Virus record (IMG/VR): IMGVR_UViG_3300025120_000211
Span: 1 to 36,269 of that record
Origin: a virus
Reading direction: 5' to 3' (one strand)
DNA: 36,269 nt
The notes beneath the pieces are model-generated. The model did no database searches. It was given only the letters and a program-made list of their open reading frames with translations, and was not told where the DNA came from. Position numbers and translations under genes: made by a program. This document shows, piece by piece, positions 1-7,465 of the stretch. Position 1 is the first letter of the stretch. The number at the start of each line of letters is the position of its first letter.

Positions 1-1
1 A

Positions 2-220
2 AGTTGGACTGATGTAGGTTTCTTAGCACAGGATGTTGAAGAAATAGAAGCAGAATATGGTCATAAGATAGATGATGAAACTAACTTAACAACACACATG
101 AGCGAAGATAAAAACGCTTATGGTCTTACTTACGCAAAGTTTGTACCAATGTTGGTTAAAGCAGTACAAGAGCTTTCAGCAGAAGTTGAAGAATTAAAAA
201 TCAAATTGGGAGATAAATAA
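2..220 (+). CDS. Tail fibre/spike C-terminus, S74 intramolecular chaperone domain (partial)
   Basis: Only the last 72 codons are in the window; the gene enters from the left. The visible peptide has GFLAQDVEE near its start and YGLTYAKFVPMLVKAVQEL towards the end, followed by a short coiled-coil tail. This is the typical C-terminal half of the peptidase S74 (endosialidase-type) chaperone, which trimerises receptor-binding fibres or spikes and then cleaves itself off. The self-cleavage site lies at the N-terminus of the domain and is not in the window. The stop overlaps the next ATG by one base (TAATG). I am fairly sure of the domain and infer that the protein is a host-recognition fibre. Confidence 0.85.
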   Translation, partial: SWTDVGFLAQDVEEIEAEYGHKIDDETNLTTHMSEDKNAYGLTYAKFVPMLVKAVQELSAEVEELKIKLGDK

Positions 221-495
221 TGGCAACAGTAGCCGAATGTTTAACATCAGCAACAGATAGCGTAACAGTTATTACAGATATAAATACAAAGGGTTCGTCA
301 TCTAGTCATGCAGCATCGTGTGTAAATCAAACAGAAATTAATGAATTGGTACAACGTAACGTAGACCATCTAACAGCTATATTAGCGTATGATGGAACAA
401 TCGGTAATCAACCAGATATAGCAGGTGCATCAGATGATAAATCATCTTACACAGGTGCAATTACAACTGGCACAGATTACATAGCAGCTAACTAA
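220..495 (+). CDS. Hypothetical protein, 91 aa, downstream of tail fibre
   Basis: A small acidic protein rich in Thr, Ser, Ala and Asp. It has no signal peptide, membrane segment or motif I recognise. A GGGAG ribosome binding site lies about 7 bases before the ATG, inside the end of the fibre gene, so it is translationally coupled to it. The middle (NQTEINELVQRNVDHLTAIL) looks helical and the rest looks like flexible loops and strands. Its position suggests a fibre accessory or small virion protein, but that is only inference. Confidence 0.75.
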   Translation: MATVAECLTSATDSVTVITDINTKGSSSSHAASCVNQTEINELVQRNVDHLTAILAYDGTIGNQPDIAGASDDKSSYTGAITTGTDYIAAN

Positions 496-498
496 ATT

Positions 499-717
499 AT
501 GAGTAACGTAGAAAACATTGAACCTGTAGAAGTAGAACTTACAGAAAAACAAAAGTACATACAGTCTCAATTAGAAGATTTAGGAAATAAAGAAGCAAGA
601 CTTATGTTTCAATTAGATCAAATTAAGGCTTCACAACAAGTCTTTAACCAAGCTTTAATAAATGCTTCTAAAGAAGTAGCTGAAGAAGTATTAGAAGAAA
701 ATAAAGAGGTAAATTAA
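499..717 (+). CDS. Small coiled-coil protein, 72 aa
   Basis: Almost the whole protein is predicted to be a long charged helix: residues 15-68 follow a heptad-like pattern (QSQLEDLGNKEARLMFQLDQI) and the C-terminus is strongly acidic (EEVAEEVLEENKEVN). There is no membrane segment and no catalytic motif. It sits between the fibre accessory gene and a small membrane protein with spacings of a few bases, so it belongs to the same transcript. It could be a small chaperone or assembly factor; the function is unknown. Confidence 0.7.
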   Translation: MSNVENIEPVEVELTEKQKYIQSQLEDLGNKEARLMFQLDQIKASQQVFNQALINASKEVAEEVLEENKEVN

Positions 718-721
718 AATA

Positions 722-910
722 ATGGAAAAATCTTCTGAATTATTTGAAGTACGTCTTAAAGGACATGAAGATTTATGTTCTTTACGTTATGACAATATTG
801 AACAAAGATTAGAATCAGGAAATAAACGTTTTGATAAAATAGATAAAATGTTATTAGGCATATATGGAATTATTCTTTCTTTTGCAGGTTATATAGAATT
901 TATTAAATAA
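722..910 (+). CDS. Small protein with C-terminal membrane anchor, 62 aa, holin/XhlA-like layout
   Basis: An N-terminal charged helix (residues 1-40, coiled-coil character) is followed by one hydrophobic segment at about residues 43-60 (MLLGIYGIILSFAGYIEFI). Helix plus a single C-terminal membrane segment is the layout of XhlA-type phage lysis accessory proteins, but I see no diagnostic motif. A clear 3-TM holin is encoded 6 kb downstream, so this one may be an accessory or unrelated membrane protein. The stop overlaps the next ATG as TAATG. Confidence 0.6.
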   Translation: MEKSSELFEVRLKGHEDLCSLRYDNIEQRLESGNKRFDKIDKMLLGIYGIILSFAGYIEFIK

Positions 911-1164
911 TGCGTAATTACAGAAAAGAATACGATAATTATCAAGGAAAACCTAAACAAAAAAAAAATAGAGCAGGAAGAAATAAAGCTAGAGCTATTT
1001 TAACTAAAGCTAAAAAAGTAAAAAAAGGTGATGGAAAAGATGTTCATCATGTTGATGGTAATCCTAAAAATAGCAATAAAAATAATTTAAAAGTTACAAC
1101 AAAATCTAAAAATAGATCATTTAAAAGAAATAAAGATGCTACAAAAAAAACCCGTAAAAAATAA
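910..1164 (+). CDS. Small HNH-like basic protein, 84 aa
   Basis: The protein is very basic. It contains DGKDVHHVDGNPKNSNKNNL (about residues 38-57) followed by KVTTKSKNRS. This matches the core of HNH endonucleases (HH, then an Asn in N-P/K-N-N, then a final N-L). The zinc-binding cysteines seen in larger HNH enzymes are absent. Proteins of this size and motif recur in marine and T7-like phages next to virion genes and are usually annotated as HNH endonuclease. Whether it cuts DNA, or only binds it, cannot be told from sequence. It starts inside a TAATG and overlaps the next gene by 29 bases. Confidence 0.7.
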   Translation: MRNYRKEYDNYQGKPKQKKNRAGRNKARAILTKAKKVKKGDGKDVHHVDGNPKNSNKNNLKVTTKSKNRSFKRNKDATKKTRKK

Positions 1165-1456
1165 AACTCAAATTAAAGTAAAGAAAGTAATTAAAGGTTT
1201 AAAAAAAGCTAGTAAAACTCATGCTAAACAAGCAAAAACTTTACAAAGTTTAAATTTAAAAAAAGGTGGTTCTACTACTAAGAAAAAAAGCACAGTTAAT
1301 AAAGCAGGAAATTATACAAAACCTACTTTAAGAAAAAGTATTTTTAATAGAATAAAATCAGGTACAAAAGGCGGCAAAGCTGGTCAATGGAGTGCTAGAA
1401 AAGCACAAATGCTTGCTAAACAATATAAAGCCAAAGGTGGAGGTTATAAAAGTTAA
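1136..1456 (+). CDS. Basic protein, 106 aa, conserved phage family of unknown function
   Basis: A lysine-rich protein of about 106 residues. The N-terminal half is low-complexity Lys/Ala. The C-terminal third (roughly residues 62-106) carries a well-formed pattern: KPTLRKSIFNRIKSGTKGG, then GQWSARKAQMLAKQYKAKGGGY. I recognise this C-terminal pattern as recurring in phage and giant-virus proteins of unknown role. It begins 29 bases inside the preceding gene in another frame, and no later in-frame ATG would remove the overlap without losing most of the N-terminus. A nucleic-acid-binding role is plausible from charge only. Confidence 0.7.
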   Translation: MLQKKPVKNKTQIKVKKVIKGLKKASKTHAKQAKTLQSLNLKKGGSTTKKKSTVNKAGNYTKPTLRKSIFNRIKSGTKGGKAGQWSARKAQMLAKQYKAKGGGYKS

Positions 1457-1474
1457 TTATAAAGGAGCAGAAAA

Positions 1475-2161
1475 ATGTCACATCTTATTAGTAATATACC
1501 TTATTTTAAATGTTGGATAAGAAAAGAGTTTACTTGTGATCATCAAAGACATCATGGAGAATTTGTACACGCTTTAGCTATTGCTGTAAATACTATTCCT
1601 GATAGGTCTTTAAGTTTTCAAGTTGTTTTTACAGGTTGTGAAATAGATAACGATGAAGACATAGAAAATATTCATGGTGGTGCTATGTGGGCTAGAATGC
1701 CCATACAGGGTATTGTTTTTGATATGGCAATGAAAAATTTTCCTATACCTATGGAAAATCATTTAGTTCAACCGTGGGATTGTGAATCAAGAGATCATTC
1801 TGTAATTGTAATGGACAGAGTAAGTTCTAGTCCGTGGATATGCAAAATTAATAATGAGTTTTATCAAGGTAAATATCTATTTACTGTAGATTATACAAAT
1901 AACACTATAGCTGATAGTCCAGATCAACATAAACAATCTCATGTTATATACATAACGGAAGAATGTGAATGGCAAGGTAACTTAGTTGCTTTACCTAATA
2001 ATAGAGTAAGAGCAACAAGTCCTGCATTATGGAGAACAGGAGAAGGTGCTCCAGACTTTGCTCCATCACAATATATACATTCAGCAGAAGAACACGAAAG
2101 TTATTTAGACCCTACAATTACATTTAATAATTTGTATAGTGAGGAATTAGAAAAAAAATAG
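1475..2161 (+). CDS. Hypothetical protein, 228 aa
   Basis: It is preceded by an excellent ribosome binding site (AAAGGAG, 7 bases before ATG), the strongest in this block. The protein is mixed alpha/beta, not repetitive, and has many His, Trp and Cys residues (CDHQRHHGEFVHALAIAV near the start; CESRDHSVIVMD in the middle). There is no signal peptide or membrane segment. The composition is that of a soluble globular protein, unlike the lysine-rich neighbours. I do not recognise the family. The strong ribosome binding site suggests a well-expressed, possibly structural, product. Confidence 0.75.
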   Translation: MSHLISNIPYFKCWIRKEFTCDHQRHHGEFVHALAIAVNTIPDRSLSFQVVFTGCEIDNDEDIENIHGGAMWARMPIQGIVFDMAMKNFPIPMENHLVQPWDCESRDHSVIVMDRVSSSPWICKINNEFYQGKYLFTVDYTNNTIADSPDQHKQSHVIYITEECEWQGNLVALPNNRVRATSPALWRTGEGAPDFAPSQYIHSAEEHESYLDPTITFNNLYSEELEKK

Positions 2162-2169
2162 GAAAAAAC

Positions 2170-2412
2170 ATGGCATTAAAAAAAAGTCAAAAAAGCCTAA
2201 AAAAATGGACTAAACAAAAGTGGAGAACTCCTAGCGGTAAAAAGTCTTCTGAGACTGGAGAAGTATATGCACCAGCAGCCACTATAAAAAAATTAAAATC
2301 AACTGCAGCAGGTAAAAAAAAATTAGCAGCAGCTAATAAAAAGAAACGAGCAGCTACTAAAAAAGGTAAACAACACGCTAAACACGGATTACATAAAAAA
2401 AAGAAAAAATAA
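2170..2412 (+). CDS. DUF5872-like basic protein, 80 aa
   Basis: The N-terminus reads KKSQKSLKKWTKQKWRTPSG followed by SSETGEVYAPAATIKKL. This closely matches the phage/viral DUF5872 pattern (KSLK-W-TKQ-WRT-SGK ... TGERYLP..AI). The C-terminal 35 residues are a Lys/Ala/His tail ending in five lysines. The role is unknown; the charge suggests nucleic-acid binding, perhaps packaged with DNA. It sits in a run of tiny basic genes. The antisense strand is also open here, but only because lysine and phenylalanine codons mirror each other. Confidence 0.7.
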   Translation: MALKKSQKSLKKWTKQKWRTPSGKKSSETGEVYAPAATIKKLKSTAAGKKKLAAANKKKRAATKKGKQHAKHGLHKKKKK

Positions 2413-2522
2413 TGGAAAAAGAAAATATACAAAATAAAAAAATTTTTTCTATAAATAACAATAATTGTTATAAAGGTTGGTTTTGGAATGGAAAAACATT
2501 TAAACGTTGGGGTAAAAAATAA
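2412..2522 (+). CDS. Micro-protein, 36 aa, Asn/Lys/Trp-rich
   Basis: A 36-codon frame fits exactly between two genes: its ATG overlaps the upstream stop (TAATG) and its stop ends one base before the next ATG. The peptide begins MEKENIQNKKIFSI and ends with an aromatic/basic patch (YKGWFWNGKTFKRWGKK) containing three Trp. The exact tiling with neighbours is the main argument that it is translated. No family is recognised; the Trp/Lys tail could bind membrane or nucleic acid. Confidence 0.55.
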   Translation: MEKENIQNKKIFSINNNNCYKGWFWNGKTFKRWGKK

Positions 2523-2813
2523 ATGGCTAAGAAAAAAGATTCAAGATTAGATAGAGCAGGAGTGTCTGGTTTTAACAAACCTAAAAGAACTCCTAGTCAT
2601 GCAAAAAAATCTCATATAGTAGTAGCTAAAGAAGGTGACAAAATTAAAACTATTAGATTTGGTCAACAAGGTGTTTCTACTGCAGGAAAACCAAAAAAAG
2701 GTGAGTCTGCTAAACAAAAAGCTAGACGTAAATCTTTTAAAGCAAGGCATGGTAAAAACATAGCTAAAGGTAAAATGTCAGCAGCTTATTGGGCTAATAA
2801 AGTAAAATGGTAA
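2523..2813 (+). CDS. Conserved basic phage protein, 96 aa
   Basis: The pattern is distinctive: DSRLDRAGVSGFNKPKRTPS at residues 6-25, then KSHIVVAKEGDKIKTIRFGQ, and a C-terminal RHGKNIAKGKMSAAYWANKVKW. I recognise this family as recurrent in marine podoviruses and cyanophages, where it remains without assigned function. It is strongly basic (lysines and arginines throughout) and has no membrane segment or signal. It is encoded in the string of small basic genes after the tail fibre, so a DNA-condensing or virion-associated role is possible. This is one of the surest real genes of this stretch. Confidence 0.85.
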   Translation: MAKKKDSRLDRAGVSGFNKPKRTPSHAKKSHIVVAKEGDKIKTIRFGQQGVSTAGKPKKGESAKQKARRKSFKARHGKNIAKGKMSAAYWANKVKW

Positions 2814-2827
2814 TAAGTAGAGCTAAT

Positions 2828-2899
2828 ATGAAAAATCAAGTTACAAAAGGTTCTTCAAAGAAAAAAAAGAAAAAAAAATCTAATAAAAATAAAAAATAA
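2828..2899 (+). CDS. Possible 23-aa lysine-rich micro-peptide
   Basis: ATG at 2828, 23 codons, stop at 2897-2899, three bases before the next gene. The peptide is MKNQVTKGSSKKKKKKKSNK plus a short tail, that is, almost pure Lys, Ser and Asn. It fills an otherwise empty 89-base gap between two sure genes. There is no clear ribosome binding site beyond AGTAGAG. It could equally be untranslated A-rich spacer; confidence is low. Confidence 0.3.
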   Translation: MKNQVTKGSSKKKKKKKSNKNKK

Positions 2900-2902
2900 A
2901 AT

Positions 2903-3349
2903 ATGTATGAATATAGTTGCGAAGTTAAAAGGGTGGTTGATGGTGACACTATGGATGTTATTCTTGATCTCGGCTTTGATATTCTGTATTTTTCTAGGGT
3001 TCGTTTGGGTGGGATTGATACTCCCGAGTCGAGGACTCGTAACTTGGATGAAAAAGCACGGGGTAAGCTTGCCAAAGCTTTTCTTCAAGAATGTATTAAA
3101 GGAAAAAAAGTTGTATTAAAAACAAGATTAAAAGACTCAAGAGGAAAATTTGGAAGAATAATAGCAGATGTTTGGGTTGAATTTGAAAAAGGATCAATGC
3201 AAAACGTTAATGAATTAATGATAAAAGAATATCATGCAGTTAAATATAATGCAGAAAATAAAGCATTAGTAGAAGAAGCTCATTTAGCTAATCGAGCAAT
3301 ATTAATAGAAAAAGGTTTGTTTGTTCCAAAGGTAAAAAATAATGATTAA
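2903..3349 (+). CDS. Staphylococcal-nuclease homologue (SNase/thermonuclease), 148 aa
   Basis: A single SNase (OB-fold) domain fills the protein. VVDGDT (D13, D15) corresponds to the calcium-binding D19/D21 of staphylococcal nuclease. RVRLGGIDTPES supplies R34, D39 and E42 (R35, D40, E43 of the model enzyme). R84 in GKFGRIIADV matches R87. All catalytic residues are therefore present. There is no signal peptide, so it should act inside the cell, probably in host DNA degradation. The family is known to cut single- and double-stranded DNA and RNA. The first part of the gene (about 2941-3090) is visibly GC-richer than the rest. The end overlaps the next gene by 8 bases. Confidence 0.9.
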   Translation: MYEYSCEVKRVVDGDTMDVILDLGFDILYFSRVRLGGIDTPESRTRNLDEKARGKLAKAFLQECIKGKKVVLKTRLKDSRGKFGRIIADVWVEFEKGSMQNVNELMIKEYHAVKYNAENKALVEEAHLANRAILIEKGLFVPKVKNND

Positions 3350-4433
3350 AAATTATATTTCTTTTATTAATGTATTTTTAGTTATTTCAATATTAGGAAT
3401 TAGTTCTTTAAATTTAAATGCAGCTACAGAACAAACAGGAACAGGTTGTACTAATGGTACAGATAATTGTGAAAATAATAATTTAACAACAGTAAATACA
3501 ACAACAACAGCCAACACCAATACTAATACTTCAACTGCAACAAATACTAATAATAATACTAACTCAAATACAAATGTTAACACTACTACGACAACTGCTA
3601 CCAATACTGCTAGTAATACTAATGTTAATACTAATGCAAATACAAACGTAAATACTTCAACAGCAACTACTACAGCAACTTCTACTAACAATAATGCAAA
3701 CACTAATGTAAATACAAGTACATCAAATAATGTTTCAAATGTTACTCAAGCAGTTACAAACAACACTACATCTAACAACACCAGTAACAATACATCTACG
3801 TCAAACAATACTAATGTAAATAATAGTACATCTGACTCTAATGTTACGACAGACAATACAAATACTAACAATAACAATATAAACGCTAATAACACGAATA
3901 CAAACGTAAATAAGTCTACTTCTAAGCAAATTATTGAACAAACAGTTAAAAGTCCACCAGCGTCAGCTATAGCACCTTCAATCATGTCTTATTCACAAGA
4001 CTTATGTACAGTTGGTAGATCAGGAGCTTTTCAAGGTCAAGTTTTTGGTATATCAACAGGCAGAACAGTAATAGACCAAAATTGTGAAAGATTAAAGCTT
4101 AGTAAATATTTATATGATATGGGGATGAAAGTAGCTTCAGTAAGTTTACTTTGTCAAGATGCGAGAGTATTTAAAGCTATGGAAATGGCAGGAACACCTT
4201 GTCCTTACAATGGAAAAATAGGTAAAGAAGCTACAGCCGAATGGGAACAAAATAAATCTAAACGACCAGATTCTAAAGATGTTGAAAAAGAATATGTAAA
4301 AAAATGCACACAAAACGCAAATCCTAAAAGAAATAAAATTAATAAAGATGTTGTTGGTTTAGTTAAAAAAACTTACACAACAAAAACTAAAACTAATAGA
4401 CAATGCAAAAAAGAATTTTACTCTACGCAATAG
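3342..4433 (+). CDS. Exported Asn/Thr-rich protein with conserved Cys domain, 363 aa
   Basis: Residues 1-28 form a signal peptide: basic N-terminus, hydrophobic core VFLVISILGISSL, and an NAA cleavage-like site before TEQ. Residues about 48-195 are low-complexity Asn/Thr/Ser. The C-terminal region (about 205-300) is a compact domain with spaced cysteines: DLCTVGRSGAFQGQVFGIST, DQNCERLKLSKYLYDMGMKV, SLLCQDARVFKAMEMAGTPC. I recall this Cys domain from other marine phages but no function is known for it. The cysteines plus the signal peptide suggest a disulfide-bonded periplasmic or cell-surface protein. It overlaps the SNase gene by 8 bases and the next gene by 31 bases, so expression is coupled. 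Confidence 0.8.
   Translation: MIKNYISFINVFLVISILGISSLNLNAATEQTGTGCTNGTDNCENNNLTTVNTTTTANTNTNTSTATNTNNNTNSNTNVNTTTTTATNTASNTNVNTNANTNVNTSTATTTATSTNNNANTNVNTSTSNNVSNVTQAVTNNTTSNNTSNNTSTSNNTNVNNSTSDSNVTTDNTNTNNNNINANNTNTNVNKSTSKQIIEQTVKSPPASAIAPSIMSYSQDLCTVGRSGAFQGQVFGISTGRTVIDQNCERLKLSKYLYDMGMKVASVSLLCQDARVFKAMEMAGTPCPYNGKIGKEATAEWEQNKSKRPDSKDVEKEYVKKCTQNANPKRNKINKDVVGLVKKTYTTKTKTNRQCKKEFYSTQ
3487..3924 (+). repeat. Asn/Thr/Ser low-complexity coding repeat
   Basis: Imperfect short repeats of AAT/ACT/ACA codons encode about 145 residues of NTNTNVNTSTAT-like sequence inside the 363-aa exported protein. There is no fixed unit length. Codon choices vary between copies, so this looks like selected protein composition rather than a recent simple-repeat expansion. 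It is probably a flexible linker between the signal peptide and the C-terminal Cys domain. Confidence 0.8.
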
Positions 4434-6625
4434 CGTGTTTTTTTAGTTTTAATGTTTTAAGTGAATATACTTACGAAGCAAATCAGAGTCTTATAGATTT
4501 AACAAATCAAAGTGGTACAACTAATTTAAACGCAAGTGATGATGGTGTATCTTCTGCTTTTAACTTAGGTTTTACTTTTGATTTTTATGGTCAGTCGTTT
4601 ACTCAAGCAAGAATAGCAACTAATGGTTGTTTGCATTTTAAAACAAGTGGTGCTTATTGTAATGACTACACCCCAGATTTATTGCCTGAAGTAACTTATA
4701 CACTTTATCCATTTTGGACAGACTTAATTAGAGACAACAATTCTAAAATGTTAGGAAAAGTATTTAACGATAAAACAGTTTTTGGTTGGTACAATTTAAG
4801 AGAATACAACCGCAGTAGTTCTAACAACAGTTTTGAAGTTATATTGTGGACTAACGATACTTTTGATTTTAGGTACGGAGGTTTAGATGTCATACAACAT
4901 GATGTACTAATAGGAGAACAAGGTACTTCTTCTCAAACTTATCAATATTTATTTCACGATGAATGCGGAACTGGAACAACTAATGTTTCAGGAAGTTGTG
5001 TAAGTACAGATTGGAACAATACTAATTCTAATACTTTGTTAGAAAATGGCGGTTCTTTGTATGGAGTAGGAACAGGAAATTCATTAGATTGTTCTGATGT
5101 TTTAAGTAATACAGCTTGTGAAGGATATGCAGCAGCGTATTTAACTCAACAATGTAGTATTACTCAACTGTATAGTGAATCATGTCCTAGTTACCTACAA
5201 GCTTATGATGACCAACAATGTGATGATAATTCACAATACGCTCCATTTTGTGCAGGATATAGACAAGAATCTTCTGTAGCTTACTTTGATCCATATGAGT
5301 TTGATTATGGACATGAACAAGAAGATATGTGGTATGACACAGAATATGATGAATGGTTAGACCCTAGTGATCCTTGTTATGAAAATGCTTGTGAAAATTT
5401 TACAGATGCTGATTGGTACGAATTAGATGTTGAGCAGTTTGGACAAGAACAAGTAGATCAATGGTTTGGAAATGAATTAGAGTTTAGTAATGACGGCATA
5501 ATTAACTGGGAAACTACTTCTGTTACATCTTATGATGATATAGATATTCAAATGGATATATTTGATACACAGTATCAAGAAGATATTCTTATAGATCAAT
5601 TTACATTTCAAGAAACTTTTTTAGTAGAAGACTATAGTGAACCTGAAACATTTATAGAATTTAATAGTATAGAAGAATTAGACGAATGGTTTGAAGAAGA
5701 ATTAGAAGCACAAGAAGAACTTGCTGAAACAGAAGAAGAACTGCAAGAAATAGCTAGTATAGAAGAAGAACCAGAAGAAGAATTTATAGAAGAAATATTT
5801 GAAGAAGAAGCAGTAGAAGAAATATTTGAAGAAATAGAAGAACGATTAGCAGAAGAAGAAATTAGAGAACAAGAAGAAGAAATATTTGAAGAAGAGTTGA
5901 ATGAACTTGAAATTTCTGAAAGAGAAGAAAGAGGTGAAAGTTCTATGACAAGAGAAAGAGCTATAAGTGTGGTGAATAGTACTATAAGAACAGCTAATAA
6001 TAGTTTTTCTAATACAACTTCATTTAACAGCTCTAATGTTACAAATAATAATACTTCAAGCGTTAGTAATACATCCTCTAGTAATGGAATAAGCACAAGC
6101 AGTTCTCCAAGCAGATCAGATCAATTTAATTCTGCTACCATGCAATCTAATACAATTCTTTCGTTAAATGGAAACACAGGAACAGTTGGCAATGTATCTA
6201 TTAGTATTACTCCTATGCCAGCTTTAGACAATAACCCACAAGTAGTTATGGCTGATGTTCAAGTTAATAACATGAATAATCAAATAGATACTGCTATATC
6301 TGGTGTAATGACTTCTTCTGAAGCAGATCAAATAGCTGATAAAATAATAGCTAATAATATAAAAGAACAACAAGAAGAAGGGCAGACAGCACAAGAAGAA
6401 ACAGGTAAGTATGGCGAAGAAGCTAATTTAGTTGCTTATATGGGATATGTAGTAGGTTTTGATTCTTATAAATCTGTAGAAATTCCAACACAACCAACAT
6501 GGTATGAAGATAAAACTATATATAACACAGCATATTTGCCAGATAATATCACTGGATATTATAGTTTAGCTAGTAGTAATATAAGTATGATGAATAGTAT
6601 GATTAGTTTACAACCAAATTTATAG
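4403..6625 (+). CDS. Exported 740-aa protein with NIDO-like N-terminal domain and Glu-rich segment
   Basis: Residues 1-20 are a signal peptide (MQKRILLYAIACFFSFNVLS). Residues about 21-200 resemble extracellular NIDO/lectin-like beta domains: LGFTFDFYGQSFTQARIATN, then YPFWTDLIRD and FEVILWTNDTFDFRYGG. Residues 190-300 contain many cysteines (C188 to about C350), compatible with disulfides outside the cytoplasm. Residues about 428-510 are extremely Glu-rich helix, and 520-580 are Ser/Asn-rich. The last 100 residues look globular again. It starts 31 bases inside the previous exported protein, so the two are made together. No exact family is recognised; a surface, receptor-masking or virion decoration role is inference. 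Confidence 0.75.
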   Translation: MQKRILLYAIACFFSFNVLSEYTYEANQSLIDLTNQSGTTNLNASDDGVSSAFNLGFTFDFYGQSFTQARIATNGCLHFKTSGAYCNDYTPDLLPEVTYTLYPFWTDLIRDNNSKMLGKVFNDKTVFGWYNLREYNRSSSNNSFEVILWTNDTFDFRYGGLDVIQHDVLIGEQGTSSQTYQYLFHDECGTGTTNVSGSCVSTDWNNTNSNTLLENGGSLYGVGTGNSLDCSDVLSNTACEGYAAAYLTQQCSITQLYSESCPSYLQAYDDQQCDDNSQYAPFCAGYRQESSVAYFDPYEFDYGHEQEDMWYDTEYDEWLDPSDPCYENACENFTDADWYELDVEQFGQEQVDQWFGNELEFSNDGIINWETTSVTSYDDIDIQMDIFDTQYQEDILIDQFTFQETFLVEDYSEPETFIEFNSIEELDEWFEEELEAQEELAETEEELQEIASIEEEPEEEFIEEIFEEEAVEEIFEEIEERLAEEEIREQEEEIFEEELNELEISEREERGESSMTRERAISVVNSTIRTANNSFSNTTSFNSSNVTNNNTSSVSNTSSSNGISTSSSPSRSDQFNSATMQSNTILSLNGNTGTVGNVSISITPMPALDNNPQVVMADVQVNNMNNQIDTAISGVMTSSEADQIADKIIANNIKEQQEEGQTAQEETGKYGEEANLVAYMGYVVGFDSYKSVEIPTQPTWYEDKTIYNTAYLPDNITGYYSLASSNISMMNSMISLQPNL

Positions 6626-6633
6626 GAGACAAT

Positions 6634-6972
6634 ATGGAATGGTTTGAAAATAAAACAACACAAATAATAGCTTTAGTAGGGATAGTTGGCACATTAGCTG
6701 GCTTTGGCTATACAGGAGCTACTTATGTGAATAGGTTAGAAAACCTTGAAGCACAAATAGGTGGCATAGGCGATACAGAAGACGCTCAAAAGATTATTGA
6801 AGAAAGGTTTGTGGGTATTGAAACTTCTGTTGATTACATAAACAAGTCTATTGATGGATTAGTTATTCCAGACAACAGTGACCTTAAAGCAAGTGTTGCT
6901 TCACTAACAAGTGATGTTGAAAGAATTTGGATAGAACTAGATAAACAAGACGACAACCCTTTGGCAAAATAA
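6634..6972 (+). CDS. Small membrane-anchored coiled-coil protein, 112 aa (lysis cassette)
   Basis: One N-terminal membrane segment (about residues 9-30, TQIIALVGIVGTLAGFGYTG) is followed by a periplasm-facing coiled-coil (about 32-105). This is the topology of i-spanins and of some pinholins, and it directly precedes the holin by one base, so a lysis role is likely. No catalytic motif is present. AGGAG lies 6 bases before the ATG. I have seen very similar proteins in marine podoviruses without an assigned function. No obvious o-spanin lipoprotein gene follows, so a spanin call would be weak. Confidence 0.7.
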   Translation: MEWFENKTTQIIALVGIVGTLAGFGYTGATYVNRLENLEAQIGGIGDTEDAQKIIEERFVGIETSVDYINKSIDGLVIPDNSDLKASVASLTSDVERIWIELDKQDDNPLAK

Positions 6973-6973
6973 T

Positions 6974-7447
6974 ATGAAATTTAATTTAATAAAAAACGTA
7001 ATTGGTGCTGTAGCTCCTACTCTTGGTACTGCTTTAGGTGGTCCAATGGGCGGTATGGCAGCTAAAATGATATCTGATGTGTTAGGTGTGCCTAACAATC
7101 CTAAAGCTATAGATAAAGCTATGGCTGAAGCTACACCAGAACAAATGCTTGAACTTAAAAAAACAGAACAAGCTTTTGAGTTACAAATGAAAGAACTTGA
7201 AGTAGATGTATTTTCTTTAGAAACAGCAGACATACAAGATGCTAGAGGAAAGTTTTCTAAAGATTGGACAGCAAGAATAATGGGAATAGTTGTTGTTGGA
7301 GGATTTATGGGATATATATTTTTAGTAACACTACAACCACCTGAACAAAATAGCGAAGCACTTATTAATTTAGTTTTAGGTTATTTAGGTGGTTTAGCTT
7401 CTGCAATTGTAAGTTTTTATTTTGGTGCATCTCAAAAACAAGAATAG
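6974..7447 (+). CDS. Holin of the GTA 3-TM type, 157 aa
   Basis: A glycine-rich amphipathic N-terminus (residues 8-40) is followed by a charged middle (ELQMKELEVDVFSLETADIQ, then DARGKFSKDWTARIM) and two clear membrane segments at about 103-120 (IMGIVVVGGFMGYIFLVTL) and 130-152 (LINLVLGYLGGLASAIVSFY). The DARxxF.KDWTxRIMG...LG.LGGL pattern is that of the GTA holin 3TM family (PF11351). It would form the inner-membrane lesion that lets the downstream lysozyme reach peptidoglycan. A terminator-like hairpin follows, then the lysozyme gene 79 bases later. I am confident of the family and fairly confident of the role. Confidence 0.85.
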   Translation: MKFNLIKNVIGAVAPTLGTALGGPMGGMAAKMISDVLGVPNNPKAIDKAMAEATPEQMLELKKTEQAFELQMKELEVDVFSLETADIQDARGKFSKDWTARIMGIVVVGGFMGYIFLVTLQPPEQNSEALINLVLGYLGGLASAIVSFYFGASQKQE

Positions 7448-7465
7448 CCGACCCTTATTAATTTA

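Noticed and set aside
3025-3039. GC-rich inverted repeat in the SNase gene as a tRNA fragment or attachment site
   Set aside because: It encodes the catalytic-region residues PESRTR in frame; no acceptor stem, T-loop or integrase gene is visible.
3353-3985. Long open frames on the minus strand across the Asn/Thr-rich gene
   Set aside because: They arise from the AAT/ACT/ACA-rich composition read backwards (Val/Leu runs); no ribosome binding site, and the plus-strand gene is clear.
5632-6096. 154-codon minus-strand frame rich in Ser
   Set aside because: Mirror of GAA-rich codons of the 740-aa protein (TTC/TCT read as Ser/Phe); no start signals and no globular pattern.
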